Shown: positions 20,949 to 35,180, numbered from the stretch's first letter. The stretch is 64,000 bases of DNA from Rhinopithecus roxellana (GCF_007565055.1 NC_044555.1:36898611-36962610), one strand, 5' to 3'. The notes: generated by a model not told the origin, from the sequence alone. Numbers and translations are program-made.

Positions 20949-23900
20949 CATATGATTATTTCAGTTGATACTGAAAAATTACTTGATAAATTCAACATTC
21001 CTTCATTAAAAAAAATTCTCAAAGAATTGGGTATAGGATGAACATACCTCAGTATAATAAAGGCCATATACAGCAAACCCACAGCTAGTTTCATACTGAA
21101 TGGGGAAAAAACAAAAAGTGTTCTCTTTAAGATCTGGAACACGATAAGAATGACCACTGTCACCAATGCCATTCAACAAAGTACTAGAAGTCCTAGCTAG
21201 AGCAATCAGACAAGAAAAAGAAATAAAGGACATCCAAGTTGAAATAGAAGAAGTAAAACTATTCTTGTTTGTTAATGATATGATATTATATTTAGAAAAA
21301 CCTAAAGAGTCCTCAAGAAATTGATTAGAACTGATAAACAAATTTAGTAATTTTGAATGTTGATTTCATATCCAAAATCAACATACAAAAATCAGTAACA
21401 TGTTTATGTGCCAACATTAAGGAATCAAGAAATTTATCCCATTTACAATAGCTACAAATACAATAAGATAAATTAATCAAGGAATTGAGAATCTTTACAA
21501 TGAACACTATAAAACTTTGACGAAAGAAATTGAAGACACAAAAAATGAAAAGATATTACATGTATGTGGAAAAATAAATATTGTTAAGATACTCACACTC
21601 CCAAAGTAATCTACAGATTCAATGCAAACCCATGTAAAATAATCATGACACTCTTCACATTAATTGAAAAACAAAAATCCTAAAACATATATGGAACCAT
21701 AAAATACCCAGAATAGCCAAAGCTATCCTAAGCAAAAAAAAAAAACTACATTGGAGAAATCACATCACCTGATGTCAAATTATACTACAGAGCTATGCTA
21801 ACCAAAATAGTATGGTACTAGCATAAAAATAGACATATAGACCAATGGAACAGAATAGAAATCCCATAAATAAATTCATACATCTACAGTAAACTCATTT
21901 TCAACAAATGTTCCAAGAAAATGCATTAGGGAAGGGACAATTTCTTCAATCATTGCTACCTGGAAAACTGGATATCCATATGCAGAAGAATGAAACTAGA
22001 CCCCTATCTTTTGCCATACACAAAAAATCAAATCAATGTATATTAAAGACTTAATTAACTCTAAGACTTCAAACTATGAAATTACTAGAAGAACACTTTG
22101 GGGAAACTCCTCAGGAAATATGAGTGTGCAAAAACTCTTTGAACATTACCCAACAGGCACAGGCAACCAAAGCAAAAATGGACAAATGAGATCACATTTC
22201 ATTATTTAGATGATAGTCAAAAATGTATCATGGACATTAGAACTGATTATAGAAGAAAAGAAGAACTACCCCAACACAATGTAAAAAGTCAAAAGCAACA
22301 TTCTACCACATTTAAAATACCAAAAATTGATAAAGTATGTTGTTAATATTGCTCATATATCAAAATTAAAGATTAAAGGTAAGTTTCTTCTTTACATAAA
22401 AATTTAGGTTTATGACTGATTTCAGGAAATTTTTTTCTTTAAGTGCTATTTCTTTTTCATCAAAGCATCAATGTATTATACATTGCAGTTTAAGATAAAA
22501 GTGTATGAGTGAAATAAATTATTGTTATAAAGAACAGTGGAACAATAGGACAGAAACATCACCAATTATAAAGTGGACAATAAAGAAATGTGTGCATATA
22601 CACAATGAGTGCAAATATATTTGGCACATTCAATATATCCTGCAGCGTTTTAAAATTTTATCAGCACAAAATACATATATATATATTTAACTGATTGCTT
22701 AAACTCCATGTTTTTAGAAATATTTTGTCTGACAACCTTAACTTATCATAGGTTTACATGTAATACATGTGTTATAATTTGGAAAAGAAAATGCATATTA
22801 CATATTATTTACAAGTTCATAAACAATGGACTTAATTTTGTTAGTATATGTTTAGAAAACATATACAGTTTATAGATCAAATTGGAATAGAATCCAGAAA
22901 AGTATAATTATATCTTTAATGGCTGCTCAAACAAAACACTGAAAATGCTTTTACTATCACAGGAGAAAAATGAATAATTAAATTCATAGGTAATTTGAAA
23001 GTAACTAAGTCAAATAAATAACTATAGAGTCACATTTATTTTACTATCTAAACATTGATGACACACAATTTAGAAAAAGCATTCAGATATATAATATATC
23101 CAACTGACTGAATGCCTTTCCTAGATTTCAGATATTTTAAATGTATTAAAAATGTGTTTGAAGCAAACAGTTGATATTTTATGAGACGCAAAAAGGTAAA
23201 CAGTTCTTAAACACAAATCAGCAATTCATTTTAAAATGAAACATACAACACGGTGATGGTTTGTGTGGATTTCTACTGTACCTTTCTTTAGTCCAGGAAT
23301 GAAAGCTAAAAAGAAATTTTAATAAAGTTAAACACAATAAATATTTTCTCTTATTTCTACAACATTATATTAGCATACCTAAATAAACATAATTTGTAAG
23401 GTATTGCAATATATTTTCTACTTCACTTTGCAAAGAATGTGATAATTGAGATAGACAAGGACTGGTGCTCCTTGATATTTGTATTTTGTAATACAATTTT
23501 ATAGAATTGAACCAAACCTATGCAATATGTTGGCTTCCTGGAAAGTAATGATTGGTCCTTTCCACAAAGGAAATGTGTTGTGGAGCTTAACATTTTGTGG
23601 TAACTCAGTAGATTTTCTAGCTTCGTCGCTTGTGATGGCTAAGTACAGTCTTCTACTGACATACCAGTTTCTTTCATGCAACCTCCTACTGTAAGTGTAG
23701 AGCAAGCAAAGACTTTGTGTTTGACTTAACAGGTTGCTCTGTCTCCAAATTCTGATATATAAAATCGTAATAGGAAAAACCCAAATCAGCAGGCATTAGC
23801 ATGAGAATGGTCCAATAGAATTATTCTTATCATGGTTTAAGAAACTTTTTCTATAATACCATTGTCTTCACCTAAAATTTTATATTATTTCTCACAATTA

Positions 23901-24569
23901 GAACATAAGGGATTAGAGATTATTGTCATCATTTTCTAGATAAATTCAAGCCTTGCACTATTGACTTTCATCAAAACACTGTGAAATCATGCTTGACCTG
24001 GAACAAGTAGCAAAGTCTTTTTTAAACAAAATAATTGTATGTTTATAAATACCCAAATATGTATTGATCTGGGCAGATGACTCTCAAGTTTATTCATTAC
24101 AAAATTTTAAAGCCCATGTTAATAAATAATTTCCCAATCACATCTGCATTTTAGGAATTATTTAATAATATGCATTATGAATGAAAGCGTAAAGATGAAC
24201 ATTTTGAACTTGTTAAAAATCTGTTTTGAATAAAATTAGAATATTATAAAACCAAAGACATGAAATTCTTAGATGGACATAATAAAGCAGAATAGAAAAA
24301 TAGAAGTGAAAGTAATGTTTCTATGCACTAATAAGGATCAATAAAAGAGCATTGTACAATATTTGTAAGTGTCATTGACAAACAGCACATTTATTTCTCA
24401 TTGCAAGGTGTTTCATCTGTATGCAATGTAATTTAATGGTAATTACAAGCTGAAGCACAAAATTGTTTTTAAATAGTGCTTTCATAAGACACTTTCACGA
24501 GGACTGATTTTCTAAATAGAATTTTGCCACTCCCCACCCTTTAAATGAGGATTCTACTTCAATGATAAG

Positions 24570-24571
<2 letters not shown>

Positions 24572-24611
<40 letters not shown>
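24572..24611. repeat. (AC)n microsatellite
   Basis: Twenty uninterrupted AC units. Confidence 0.97.
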
Positions 24612-24613
<2 letters not shown>

Positions 24614-25138
24614 ACTCTAATTTTTTATTAATTAGAATTAATAATCAACTCGTAATATTTAAGTGTAGAGTTTTCAAATATACTGAAGTAAAAAGAGAAA
24701 GACTGCTTTAAACAGAAAAGTAATCATGTACATGCTTTTCATTTTTAAAGACTGCAATTTCAGTGTTGTCTAGAGCTTAGTGATAAAAATCCTTTCTAAT
24801 TTGGTAACTAAAAAGGTCAGAAAAATAAGTAAGGTCATGGGTCTGGACTTATTTCTAATAGTATGGAAGGTACAAATAAAAGAAGCAAAACAAGGGACAA
24901 GACAACAATAAAAAAGAAAACAAACACATTTTAACAACCTATTCAAGACTTTCAGTTCCCAAATTGAAAAGTGAAAATTGATTTATAAACCACCAAAGTC
25001 AAATATTGATTATTTTCCTTAAAATTCAGAACAATAAGCATATTCAGCATAAAACTTTTAAGACTGAATGTGAAGAATTTCTCGAATTTATCACATGAGA
25101 AATGGCCCAGAAAAGGAACCATTTTCCCACTGTAAGGC

Positions 25139-25330
25139 AGTGTGTGTGTATATATATATATGTGTGTGTATATACACACACATATACATACTATATATAC
25201 ACATATACATACATATGTATATACATATACATGCATACGTATATACACATATATGTACATATGTATATACATATACATACATACATATATACACACATAT
25301 GTATATATATACACATACACACATATATGT
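25139..25330. repeat. Complex alternating TG/TA/CA tract
   Basis: About 190 bp made almost only of TG, TA, CA and TACA-type units, nearly all alternating purine-pyrimidine, with many short palindromes such as ACATATGTATATACATATAC. Overlapping open frames rich in Tyr, Ile, Cys, Val and His on both strands are artefacts of this tract. Confidence 0.95.
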
Positions 25331-26634
25331 AATATGCTAACAACCACTAAGAAATACATGATAATTATTATTTATCATTATAATTATTGACTTTTTTGCA
25401 TAAGCTAAAGGCCCATCTTGAAATGTGTCTCTAAATCTCAGAGTAATTTTTAATTAAGGTTTAAAAGTTTATCATTGACATTTTTAAAGCATCAACACTG
25501 CCCAAGATGTTTGTAGTAAACAAATCAGCATAGTCCTTGTCATCTAAAATACTATAGTCTATGTGAATCATTATGACTCAAACTAATTTTTAAAATAATT
25601 AATCCAACCAAATTTTATATTATGAATGACTAGGTATATAATATGACTAATGTGTAACTTAAAACATAATTTGTATATTATAGAAGATGAATATATCTCA
25701 CAAGTTAAGTTTGTTTTTAACCAGAAGATTGTTTTTAGGCTATTAAATATTCTGTGATTAAATTTATTTGTTAATAAATTTTAAAACAATAGTTGAGGCA
25801 CCATTATTTTTACTTTCACAAATTCAATACTAATAAAAAATTATGTTTGCATAAATTCTTACTTTGAGTATAATTGAGTTTTTTAACAGTGTTTTCTGAA
25901 TTAATGACTAGCAAATATTTTAATTAGTAAATTAAAACAATAGAAATAACTAGGCTTCTTTTACTACAAAATTAAGAAAACATACATTTTAAAGAAAAAA
26001 TATCCTGTTTGAGTTTCATAAATATTACTACAATTTATCATGAGAACAATACCAAAACATGCTATGTTATCACATACATGCATATTTTAATATCTCCTTT
26101 ATAATCCTAAAACAAACTTTAAGTACTAAATATGAACTAGAAATATCTGGCTAAATGTAAATGAGAATTCCAAATAACTAGATGATGTTTGAAGAGCTTA
26201 AAGGTCAATAGAACTCACTATAAAATTCACAGTGTTGGCATAACGTCTGTTGATCAAGCACCATGCATCAATCTATAATTGCCATTTACTTCAATAAAGA
26301 AGTAACAGTTGCACTTTTATTATGCATAAATTTTAAAGTCATGTAATAAAGCTCCTTTAATGAAGCCATTTTAAAATAAAAGTATCTTTTCTTGGAATAA
26401 ATAAGAAATGAAAACATTTTCAAAGACATTTGTTCAGAAATAATCAGATATCTTTACTACTAGAGTCAACTGAAATATAATATTGTATGTAAGTATTTAT
26501 GACTATGCATATGCATATGTCTCCTCCTTAATTCAGTGAATTGCAATGTTTGTTATGCTTCCTAATACAAATAAAATCTGGTCAGTCAAGATTCAATTCA
26601 TCTGAAAACTAACGTGTGTCCTGTTCTTACGGGC

Positions 26635-26790
26635 TATTTTTTTTCTTCTAGAGACAGGTTCTCACTTTGTAGCCCAGGCAGGAATACAGTGGAAAGATCA
26701 TAGTTCCGTATAACCCCAAATTCCTGGGCTCTAGCAATCATCCCACCTCAGCTAGTACTACAGGCCTATGCCACCTATAGCATGGACTAG
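26635..26790 (-). mobile_element. Old Alu monomer (AluJ/FLAM), antisense
   Basis: A T-run and GAGACAGGTTCTCACTTTGT, AGCCCAGGCAGGAATACAGT, ATTCCTGGGCTCTAGCAATC, then ACTACAGGCCTATGCCACC. It is monomeric and diverged. Confidence 0.7.
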
Positions 26791-27180
26791 CATATGCCAC
26801 TATGATATAGGCTAACTTTTGAGAACAAGTTTCTCATTTGCTTATGCAAAACCACACAGTACTTTATACCGAAGGTCACAGGATATGGCAGAATCAGTAT
26901 GAAAAAAATAAAATCAGTGTACGGAAGACTGTGGTGTCAAATTAATAAACCAATACCTCTTTGAATAATGCTAATTTTAAAAAATGTTACAAAATATGCC
27001 AAAAAGATTCAATTCTTCTTGATGTATAATTCAAATTACCCCAGTAAATCTCATATTGAGTGCAAAACTAATATACTGTAGCAGTGTTGTATTTGTGTAG
27101 ATTGCATAGAGTCTGAACTACAAAAATAGTGAAGCTTGAATCAAATTTTCTATTCAAATTGTGTGAAAGGCTAAGACTAC

Positions 27181-27553
27181 TGTATTAGTTTGTTCTCATG
27201 CTGCTATAAAGAACTGCCCAAGACTGGGTAATTTATAAAGGAAAGAGGTTTAATTGACCCAGAGTTCCACAGGGCTGGAGAGGCCCCATGAAATTTACCA
27301 TCATGGTGGAAGGAAAAGCAAACACATCCTTATTCACATGGCAGCAGGAAGGAGAAGTGTCAAGCAAAGGGGGAAAAAACCCCTTATAAAACCATCAGAT
27401 CTCTTGAGAACTCACTTGTTATCATGAGAACAGTATAGGGATAACTGTCCCCATGATTCAGTTACCTCCTACCAGGTCCCTCCTGTGACGTGGGGATTAT
27501 GGGGACTATAATTCAAGATCAGATTTGGGTGGGGACACAGCCAAACCATATGA
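27181..27553 (-). mobile_element. Solo MaLR LTR (THE1/MST-type), antisense
   Basis: The reverse-oriented LTR starts TGTATTAGTTTGTTCTCATG and ends GGGGACACAGCCAAACCATA plus TGA. It is 373 bp, with near-identical 5-bp flanks ACTAC (27176-27180) and GCTAC (27554-27558). There is no internal region, so it is a solo LTR. Confidence 0.9.
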
Positions 27554-27558
27554 GCTAC

Positions 27559-28273
27559 AAACAGAAAAGCTGCAATGTGATCAACATAATGAGTATCTTA
27601 TTTGCAGTGAAATAAATGTTGCAAATATAAAATTCATTACGTATCCCTGTACATTAAAGTTTCCATTCCTCTGTGCCTTGAGTTTCAATAAAAAATTAGG
27701 TTGCTACTGGATCAAAGAAATATTAATTTGAAAATTGACAACAGCTAAAGTCATAATGTTGGCTTTATTATAGAGGTAACTAACGCCTTAGGAATGAAAA
27801 CATTTTCACCAAATATGCAATTACCATTTTCTACATTAACAGAATTTTGGTTGACTGAAATCATGCAGTGCCATAATACCAGATGGCTTGTTTTCTTTCA
27901 TAGCCTAGAGTTGTACGTTTTCTGCCATTTCTGAAATTAACTAATTTTTCCTATTCTTCACAAAATCTTCCTAGTCCACAAACTGTTGGCTCTATTTTCT
28001 GCCCTTTTATTCAAGGGAAATCTTTGCAAACACTGTAATGGATACCACTTTCAAGTCTCATTTTTTATGTTGACAGTGTTTATGCACTTCAAAGAGCACA
28101 GAGTTACAACTTAAATTTTATCTAGAATAAAATGATTACACAAGTCAAGGACCAGAGCCCTTAGACAGTCATCTGATTCAGCATCCTCAATACACACATG
28201 AAGAAATGACATCAAGAGAAATGAAATGACTTAGATCTCAGACTAACATAACTAGAGACATAAGTAGAATTAA
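27559..28273. other. Unique sequence, possible faint MIR near 28140-28280
   Basis: No gene is seen. The stretch GATGACATCAAGAGAAATGA-like with GACTTAGATCTCAGAC could be an ancient MIR, but this is too weak to call. Confidence 0.4.
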
Positions 28274-28284
28274 AATTCATGTTT

Positions 28285-28286
<2 letters not shown>

Positions 28287-28319
<33 letters not shown>

Positions 28320-28602
28320 AGACGGAGTCTCGCTCTATCGCCCAGGCTGGAGTGCAGTGGCCGGATCTCAGCTCACTGCAAGCTCCGCCTCCCGGGTTTA
28401 CGCCATTCTCCTGCCTCAGCCTCCCGAGTAGCTGGGACTACAGGCGCCCGCCACCTCGCCCGGCTAGTTTTTTGTATTTTTTTTTAGTAGAGACGGGGTT
28501 TCACCGTGTTCGCCAGGATGGTCTCGATCTCCTGACCTTGTGATCCGCCCGTCTCGGCCTCCCAAAGTGCTGGGATTACAGGCTTGAGCCACCGCGCCCG
28601 GC
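28287..28602 (-). mobile_element. AluY, antisense, Old World monkey type
   Basis: A T-run of about 30 followed by GAGACGGAGTCTCGCTCTAT, through CCGGATCTCAGCTCACTGC and CGGCTTGAGCC-type ends. It has a perfect 13-bp TSD AATTCATGTTTTC (28274-28286 and 28603-28615). Confidence 0.95.
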
Positions 28603-28615
28603 AATTCATGTTTTC

Positions 28616-30156
28616 ATTACCAAGGAACTCACATACTATTAAATGCCACCATATACTGATTCTTTCCAAGATATGAAAATGATATATATATTCAAAACTA
28701 TTTGCTCAAGGAAAACTTTCATTGCAGAGAGTATCAAAAGATCAGTACTTTCAGAATACACATTTGGAAAATGAATAATAAATGTAATTTACCCCCTCAT
28801 GTACACATCAACTGTCAAGGGAAGAATAAGAGAAAATCATATTTTAAGAAATAAAATCTTGCTTTGGCAGCTCCAACAAAATGATAATGCCTATTGAAAA
28901 ATACTAATTGGCAATGTAACTTTGTCCTGAAGAGAAATAAAATATAATTCTTTCTTTTTGCTAAAAATATAAGGCAAACATTTCCACCTCAAAGTCTAGC
29001 CTTAATATTTTAAATTGTTCATGACCATATCAAACGAATCTAGCCAATTATAATAATTCCTTTTGGCAGCTACAATTAAAAGAATACTTCTGAGATATAC
29101 AGAACTGGACACCTTAGAGAAAAATTTATATATGATCACATTATTTTTTCATTTGGTTTTCTCCAGGCCATCTGACTTCACTAATTACATTGTCAAACTA
29201 TCCTAACAACACAAATGTCAATTTAAAATCCTTCTTGGTTAGTTTGGATATTTAAGAGAAAAAAATCTTTTTTAAAAGAATCTTTTTAAATATTTTGCTG
29301 ACTCTCAGAAAGAACTCAAGAAATATGAATTATGAAGGACTAAACTTTTCACAAAAATACATGTGGGAATAAAAATTGTTTCATGGTCCATTAAAAGTTC
29401 CTACTAAGGCACTGGTTACACTGCTTTGGGAGGTACATAAAGCAGTTATGATAATATACAAAATTTTAATGACCGTGAGAAATTCCCAAAGCAAAATTTT
29501 GAGGGCTGGATCCATTATTTTCTTCAGTTTGGGAAAGAAAATACTAAGAAATTAGTATTTCCAAAATATGCCTTCAAGCTATCCAAAATGTTTGAAACAA
29601 ATGTAGCTCTCAAACATTTCATGTCTTTTAATAGTCAACCTGCTCTTGAGAAGATTAATTCTAAATTAAGGCCAATTTTAAATGGGACTTGGTAGTGTAT
29701 CTGGTCTTTAGGTCCACAGTGAAATTGATTTGTAAAGCATGTTCCTTTGCATGATTTTAATGCAGGCAAAATACATGCCTCCAAGGTAATAAGGTGCAAT
29801 CTGTACATTGCAAAAAGACTTAAGTTTTAAAATTTCTTCCTTGTGAAACTGAAAATAAGTTTCTTCTAAGCAATTTACCCAATTTCGAAGCTTTGACTGG
29901 TTTGTCAACAAAATTTTTTGAGTTGTACACATAAAAATAAAACAGAGATAAACCTCAATCATATCTAGAGAGATATAATTGAAGTTTATTTTTAGAATAA
30001 ACAATTTTCAAAACTTTTTCTTCACATTTTCACCAACCTGGTGGTCTATTATAAACTAATTTAAAAATTTGCTGTAGTACAAAGAAAACAGTAGGTAATT
30101 AAAGTCTCTGTATTGCATAAGTAAATGGACATGATATCAGGAAATAATTTTCAAAT
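28616..30156. other. AT-rich unique sequence
   Basis: About 1.5 kb with no recognised gene or repeat. The 98-residue open frame at 29708-30004 (minus) has no domain I recognise. Confidence 0.55.
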
Positions 30157-30166
30157 ACTTGAAGGT

Positions 30167-31562
30167 AGGCCATTTGTATATATTATTTTGATAAATGTCT
30201 ATTCCAATCTCTTGTCTATTTATTAATCAGATTTTTTTTTTCCTATTGAGTTGTTTGAGCTCCTCATATATTCTGGTTATTAATTCCTTGCCAGATGAGT
30301 AGTTTGCAAATATTTCTCCCCCATCTGTGGGTTGTCTCATCACTTTGTTGATTGTTTCCTTTGCTGTGCAGAAACTTTTTAACTTGCTATGATCCCATTT
30401 GTCCATTTTTTGGTTTGATTGCTTGTGCGTTTGGGGCATTGGTCAATACGTCTTTGCCCAGGATAGTTTCTCCAATGTTTTCTTGTAGTAGTTTCGTAGT
30501 TAGAGGTCTTAGATTTAAGTCTTTAATCCATTTGGATTTGATTTTTGTATATAGCAAGAGATACGGGTCAAGTTTAATTCTTCTGCATATGGCTATCCAG
30601 TTTTCCCAGAACCATTTAATGAAGAGACTATCTTTTCCTCAGTTTATGTTCCTGGCACCTTTGTCAAAAATGAGTTCACTGTAGGTGTGTGAATTTGTTT
30701 GTGGGTTCTCTATTCTGTTCCCCTGGTATATGTGTCTATTTATATGCCAGTATCATGCTGTTTTGGTTACTATGGCTCTGCAGTATAATTTGAAGTCAGG
30801 TAATATGATTCCCCCAGTGTAGTTATTTTTGCTTAGCATAGCTTTGGTTATTCTGGGTCTTTTGTAGTTCCATATAAATTTTAGGATTATTTTTTCTATT
30901 TCTCTGAAGAATGTCATCGGTGTTTTGATAGGAATTGTAGATGGCTTTGGGTAGTATGGACTTTGTAACAATATAGATTTTTCCAATCTATGCATATGAA
31001 ATATCTTTCAATTTTTTGGTATCTGCTTCAATTTATTTCATGAAAGTTTTATAGTTTTCATTGTAGAAATCTTTCAAGTTTTTGGTTATTTATTCCTGGA
31101 TACTTTATTTTATTTTTAGCTATTGTAAATGGTGTTTCTTTTTTGGTTTCTTTTGAAAAGTATTTGCTGTTGGCATACAGAAATGCTACTAATGTTTTTT
31201 TATCTATGTTGGAATTGTATCCTGCAACTTTACTAATTCCAATTTGTTTATCAGTCCCAATAGTTTTTTGGTGAGGACTTTAAGGTTTTTCTAAATATAA
31301 GATTACAAAGATTACATTGTCTACAAACAAGAATAATTTGACTTATTTTTTTTTCAATTTGAATGCCCTTTATTTCTTTCTCTTGTCTAAGTAGAGAACT
31401 ATGTTGAATAAAAGTGGTAAAAGTGCACATGCTTTTATTGTTCTTGATCTTAGAGGAAAGATTTTCAGACTTTCCTTGCTCGGTATGATACTAGCTGTGG
31501 GCTTAACACATATGACTTTATTATGTTGATATATGTTCATTCTATACCTAGTTTTTTGAGAG
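30167..31562 (-). mobile_element. L1 (MA/MB-type), inverted 5' segment
   Basis: This is antisense ORF2: GAGTTGTTTGAGCTCCTC, TTTGCTGTGCAGAAACTTTT, GATTTTTGTATATAGCAAG and TTATGTTGATATATGTTCAT appear in the order expected for the opposite strand. It meets the plus-strand segment of the same element at about 31562/31563. The inversion is the hallmark of twin priming during L1 insertion. Confidence 0.85.
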
Positions 31563-32472
31563 ATGGTAATCAAAACTACAATGAGAAATCATTTCGCCCC
31601 AGTTAAAATGGCTTTTATCCAAAAGACAGGCAATCACAAATTCTGGCAGGTTAGGGATAAAAGGGAATGCTCGTACATTTTTGATGAAAATGTAAATTAG
31701 TACAATCACTATGAAGAACAGTATGGAGGTTCCTCAAAAAACTAAAATTAGATCCACCATATGATCCAGCAATTCCACTGCTGGGTTTAAATCCAAATGA
31801 AAGAAAATCAGTATATCAAAGAGATATCTGCACTCCCATGTTTATTTTGCAGCACTATTCACAATAGCCAAGAAATGAAAGCAATCTAAGTGTCCAACAA
31901 TGGATAAATGGATAAAGAAAATGTGCTGCATATTCACAATGGATTATTTGTCAACCATAAAGAGAATGAAATTCTGTCATTTGCAACAACATGTATGGAG
32001 CTGAAGGATATTATGTTAAGTGAAATAAGTCAGACACAGAAAGACAAATGTTACATGTTTTCAATCGTATGTGGCAGCTAAAAATAAATTGAACTCCATG
32101 GAGGTTGAGAGTGAAATGATGATTGCCAAAGGCTGGAAAGCATAGAGGAGACAGAAGGATAAAGTGAAGATAGTTAATGTGTACAAACATAAAGTTAGAT
32201 AGAATGTATAAGATCTAGTATTTGGTAGCATTATAGGGTGACTCCAGTTAACAGTAATTTGTTGTATATTTTTAAATAACTAAAGGTGTGGAATTGGAAT
32301 GTTCCTAAAACAATGAAATGATAAATGCTTGAGATGATAGGTTCTCTAATTACCCTGATTTGATCATTATACGTTATATGTATGTATCAAAACATTACAC
32401 ATACCTCATAAAATATGTAACTATTATATACCCATAATAATTAAATTTAAAAATAACAAATAAAAATAAAGC
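31563..32472 (+). mobile_element. L1 (MA/MB-type), 3' segment in normal orientation
   Basis: It begins at the ORF2 position AATCAAAACTACAATGAGAA, just downstream in L1 coordinates of where the inverted segment ends. It passes GATCCAGCAATTCCACTGCT and an L1MA/MB-like 3'UTR (ACCCTGATTTGATCATTATA), and ends in an A-rich tail. Near-matching flanks ACTTGAAGGT (30157-30166) and ACTTGAAAGT (32473-32482) enclose both segments, so they form one insertion. Confidence 0.87.
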
Positions 32473-32482
32473 ACTTGAAAGT

Positions 32483-35180
32483 CTTATTTTATTAGTGAAT
32501 ATCAATTTTGTGAGTTCCATAACATATTTTCTCTTTCTGTATGTTTGTATGCCTTGCTAAACATATTAAGCTCCACGCATAACTTAGGACATAGTTTGGA
32601 AACAGATATTTCATTTAAGAAGTATTTATATTTATCATATATTATATGCATGTCTATATTTATATTAATACTATATTATATACATTTTCTGTTACATATA
32701 GAATATGTAACAGAAAACTGGAATAAGAAATAGATCATATAATTACCATTTCAAAAATATCTACTTCAACTTTATTTTAGGCAGATGTTTACATGTTTTT
32801 GGATAGGAAAGCATGATTTTTAAAATCCATAAAGAAAAATTTGAACTTATCTCAATAATGTTCACTATCATAAATATTGCACTGTTCCCCCAAAGTAATG
32901 TTCTATTACTTTCACTTTAAAATTTGCTACAAAATGAGAAAGATAGTGATGTTTATTCATTGGCAGTATTTTTTCTCCTGATACATCAGTTTAGAGAGAT
33001 GCATCTGGATGGACAACTTATAAAACTCCAAATAAATTGATTACTTTTTTATATAGATCTTAATATTTACATATCAAATATTTAAGGAGATGAAATAGTT
33101 GAAATGAAAGTATGGTTTTGGAAGTGCAAGATGACTTGATAATCGTCTTTATAAATATGTTTTCATAATCTCATATGCGATGTTAGCAGCTACTGAAGTT
33201 GTGATTTCTTGTAATCACAGTGAATTACTGAGAGCTTAACAGTAGTATGATGCTGGCATTTTCAAAGAATTGGAGACTGATATATTTTCTATATTTACAT
33301 TTTTTTCTCTAATATATATTTTATTGGGATTTTGTAACTGTATGAACACAAGCTTTGGCAGAAATTTTCATTCTTGGAACCAACTGGTTATTTATATGTT
33401 GTATTGTAACACATGGGGAAAGGAGGGATCCTTGAAATGATAGGCCACATGTAAAAATAGAGTCTGTGAATAACGCTATTGTTTTAACTATTAGGGAAAT
33501 CATATCAAAGAAAAAATGAAAAATAAATGTATTAGAAAACTTATTTTCCCTTATAACAATTAAAGGAATGGAATAAAATGCAAATCTATGTTTGTTTTAT
33601 ATTGAAAGATATATGATTATTATTTTAGTTTAAATCTAAATTATTTTAAAATTTACTGTTTAATGGCAATGATCATGCATAATTGTTATCCACAGAATTA
33701 CTTAGTTTTACATTTTCAAATATCAATGGATAAATCAGACATATGGGAATTTGGCTACAGATTTTAGGAACAAACAAGAAGAGACATTTTCCATGTGGTG
33801 AAACATATTGGATATCTACTGTGGAGAACCAATCTTCTTAGATGATATGTTGATAAATATTTTATGTCAGCAAAGAACAAAGCATAAAAAGCAGTGCCAC
33901 AAACATGAAGAGGAAGCAAAAATAGAAGCAAGCTATTTCAAACAGAATTAAATAAAAACTTATATGCGCAGGAAGAGGAGGGGGAGTATGAGGAACTTAT
34001 TTTATCAGTCTGACAGATTAACTCACTGCAAAAGACATGTTAAAAGGTTTTTTGAATAAACCAAATGCCGTCTGCCTTAAAAATCATCTGCACTTCATGA
34101 TTAGAAGATACAGATTTAAGGTAATGGCTCTTCGGATACTCAAAATATAAATATTATATTTTTGTATTTATAAAAGGATAATTCTTTGAAAAGAAATTTA
34201 GAACTCCTATCTAACAATCCCTGCCCTTGTATTTTCATACAGCTTTCTTTTAAACTTTTTTACACACACACACACAAAAAAACGATGCCTAAGTTTTAGT
34301 TTTTGTATAACAAGGAAGGAAATATAAATCTTTAATACACTATAAATTTGATTCTGCATTTGTCTGAATTCCTATTAATCTCTCCCTTTACTTTGTTTCA
34401 CAAACATAAAATGATGTTTCTGCTACACAGTTTGGAGAATTCACACAGAAATCAGTTCAAATACGCATATTAATATTGCTAAGAATTTGATTGAAATTTA
34501 ATCTGAGCGTATAACCATGATTACCTAAGATATTTATTTAAACTATAAGCCAGTCCTATCCATTCCTCGAATGCACATTGTGCTCAGATGAAATATCGTG
34601 TGCCATGATGAAACAGATATATCCCTGATTCCTAAGTAGCAATATTTTCCTATTCTCTTTCAATGTTTGTACTCTGTTGTACAAAAAATTACCAGTGCTC
34701 ACTTATTTTACATGGATATAACTCACTGAAAAACTTTCCAAAATGATTTTACTTTTAAAAAGTAGAATAAACTTCAAGTCAATATGTACTTTTGCTTTTG
34801 GAAATTAAAGGGTATTTTTTATAATTTGCCAAAAATCCCCGGAATACAGTGTGAGTTTCCTAAAATACAACAATCAATTCTTCTGATTTTTCCCCTATAA
34901 TTTGAAATCTTATACCAGAATTTCAAGTGTCAAGAGAGAGAGAAATATACTCATACTTTGAATAACAAATACATTTGGTTTAAATAAGATTTTGAAATTA
35001 TGTTTTTTTCCTACTAGAAGAGATTTTTTTAAGAATGCAAATTATCCCCACAGGTTGACTAAGTTAAATAAGAAATTGTCATATGATTTTGATTTAGATA
35101 TGGATAAACTTGCTAATTTATTTTTATTTTCTTTAAACTGTTGTTATTTCCTATAAATAATTAATGGAACAACTTGAAAA
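32483..35180. other. AT-rich unique sequence
   Basis: About 2.7 kb without recognised features. The open frames are short. Confidence 0.55.

Larger units (their letters stand above)
15906..22200 (+). mobile_element. Older L1M, ORF1-ORF2, interrupted three times
   Basis: It starts within ORF1-like sequence (GAAGGAGAAATAAAGACTT near 15945) and continues through a long inter-ORF region. A second endonuclease motif follows at about 17282-17305 (GGTGGAGACTTCAACACC). After the 18270-20249 insertion comes reverse transcriptase, with the FADD box mutated to Phe-Val-Asn-Asp (21268-21279). It fades near 22200 before any 3'UTR. Insertions: AluY 16028-16325, L1P 18270-20249, AluY 20648-20948. All are flanked by TSDs, and the L1M reads on across each. 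Confidence 0.8.
22201..26634. other. AT-rich unique sequence with two microsatellites
   Basis: About 4.4 kb without recognisable genes or young repeats, apart from the AC and TATG/CATA tracts listed separately. The open frames are short and AT-driven. Confidence 0.55.

Noticed and set aside
24952..25390. Tyr/Ile/Val-rich frames of up to 135 residues on both strands
   Set aside because: Translations of the TG/TA/CA tract in several frames.
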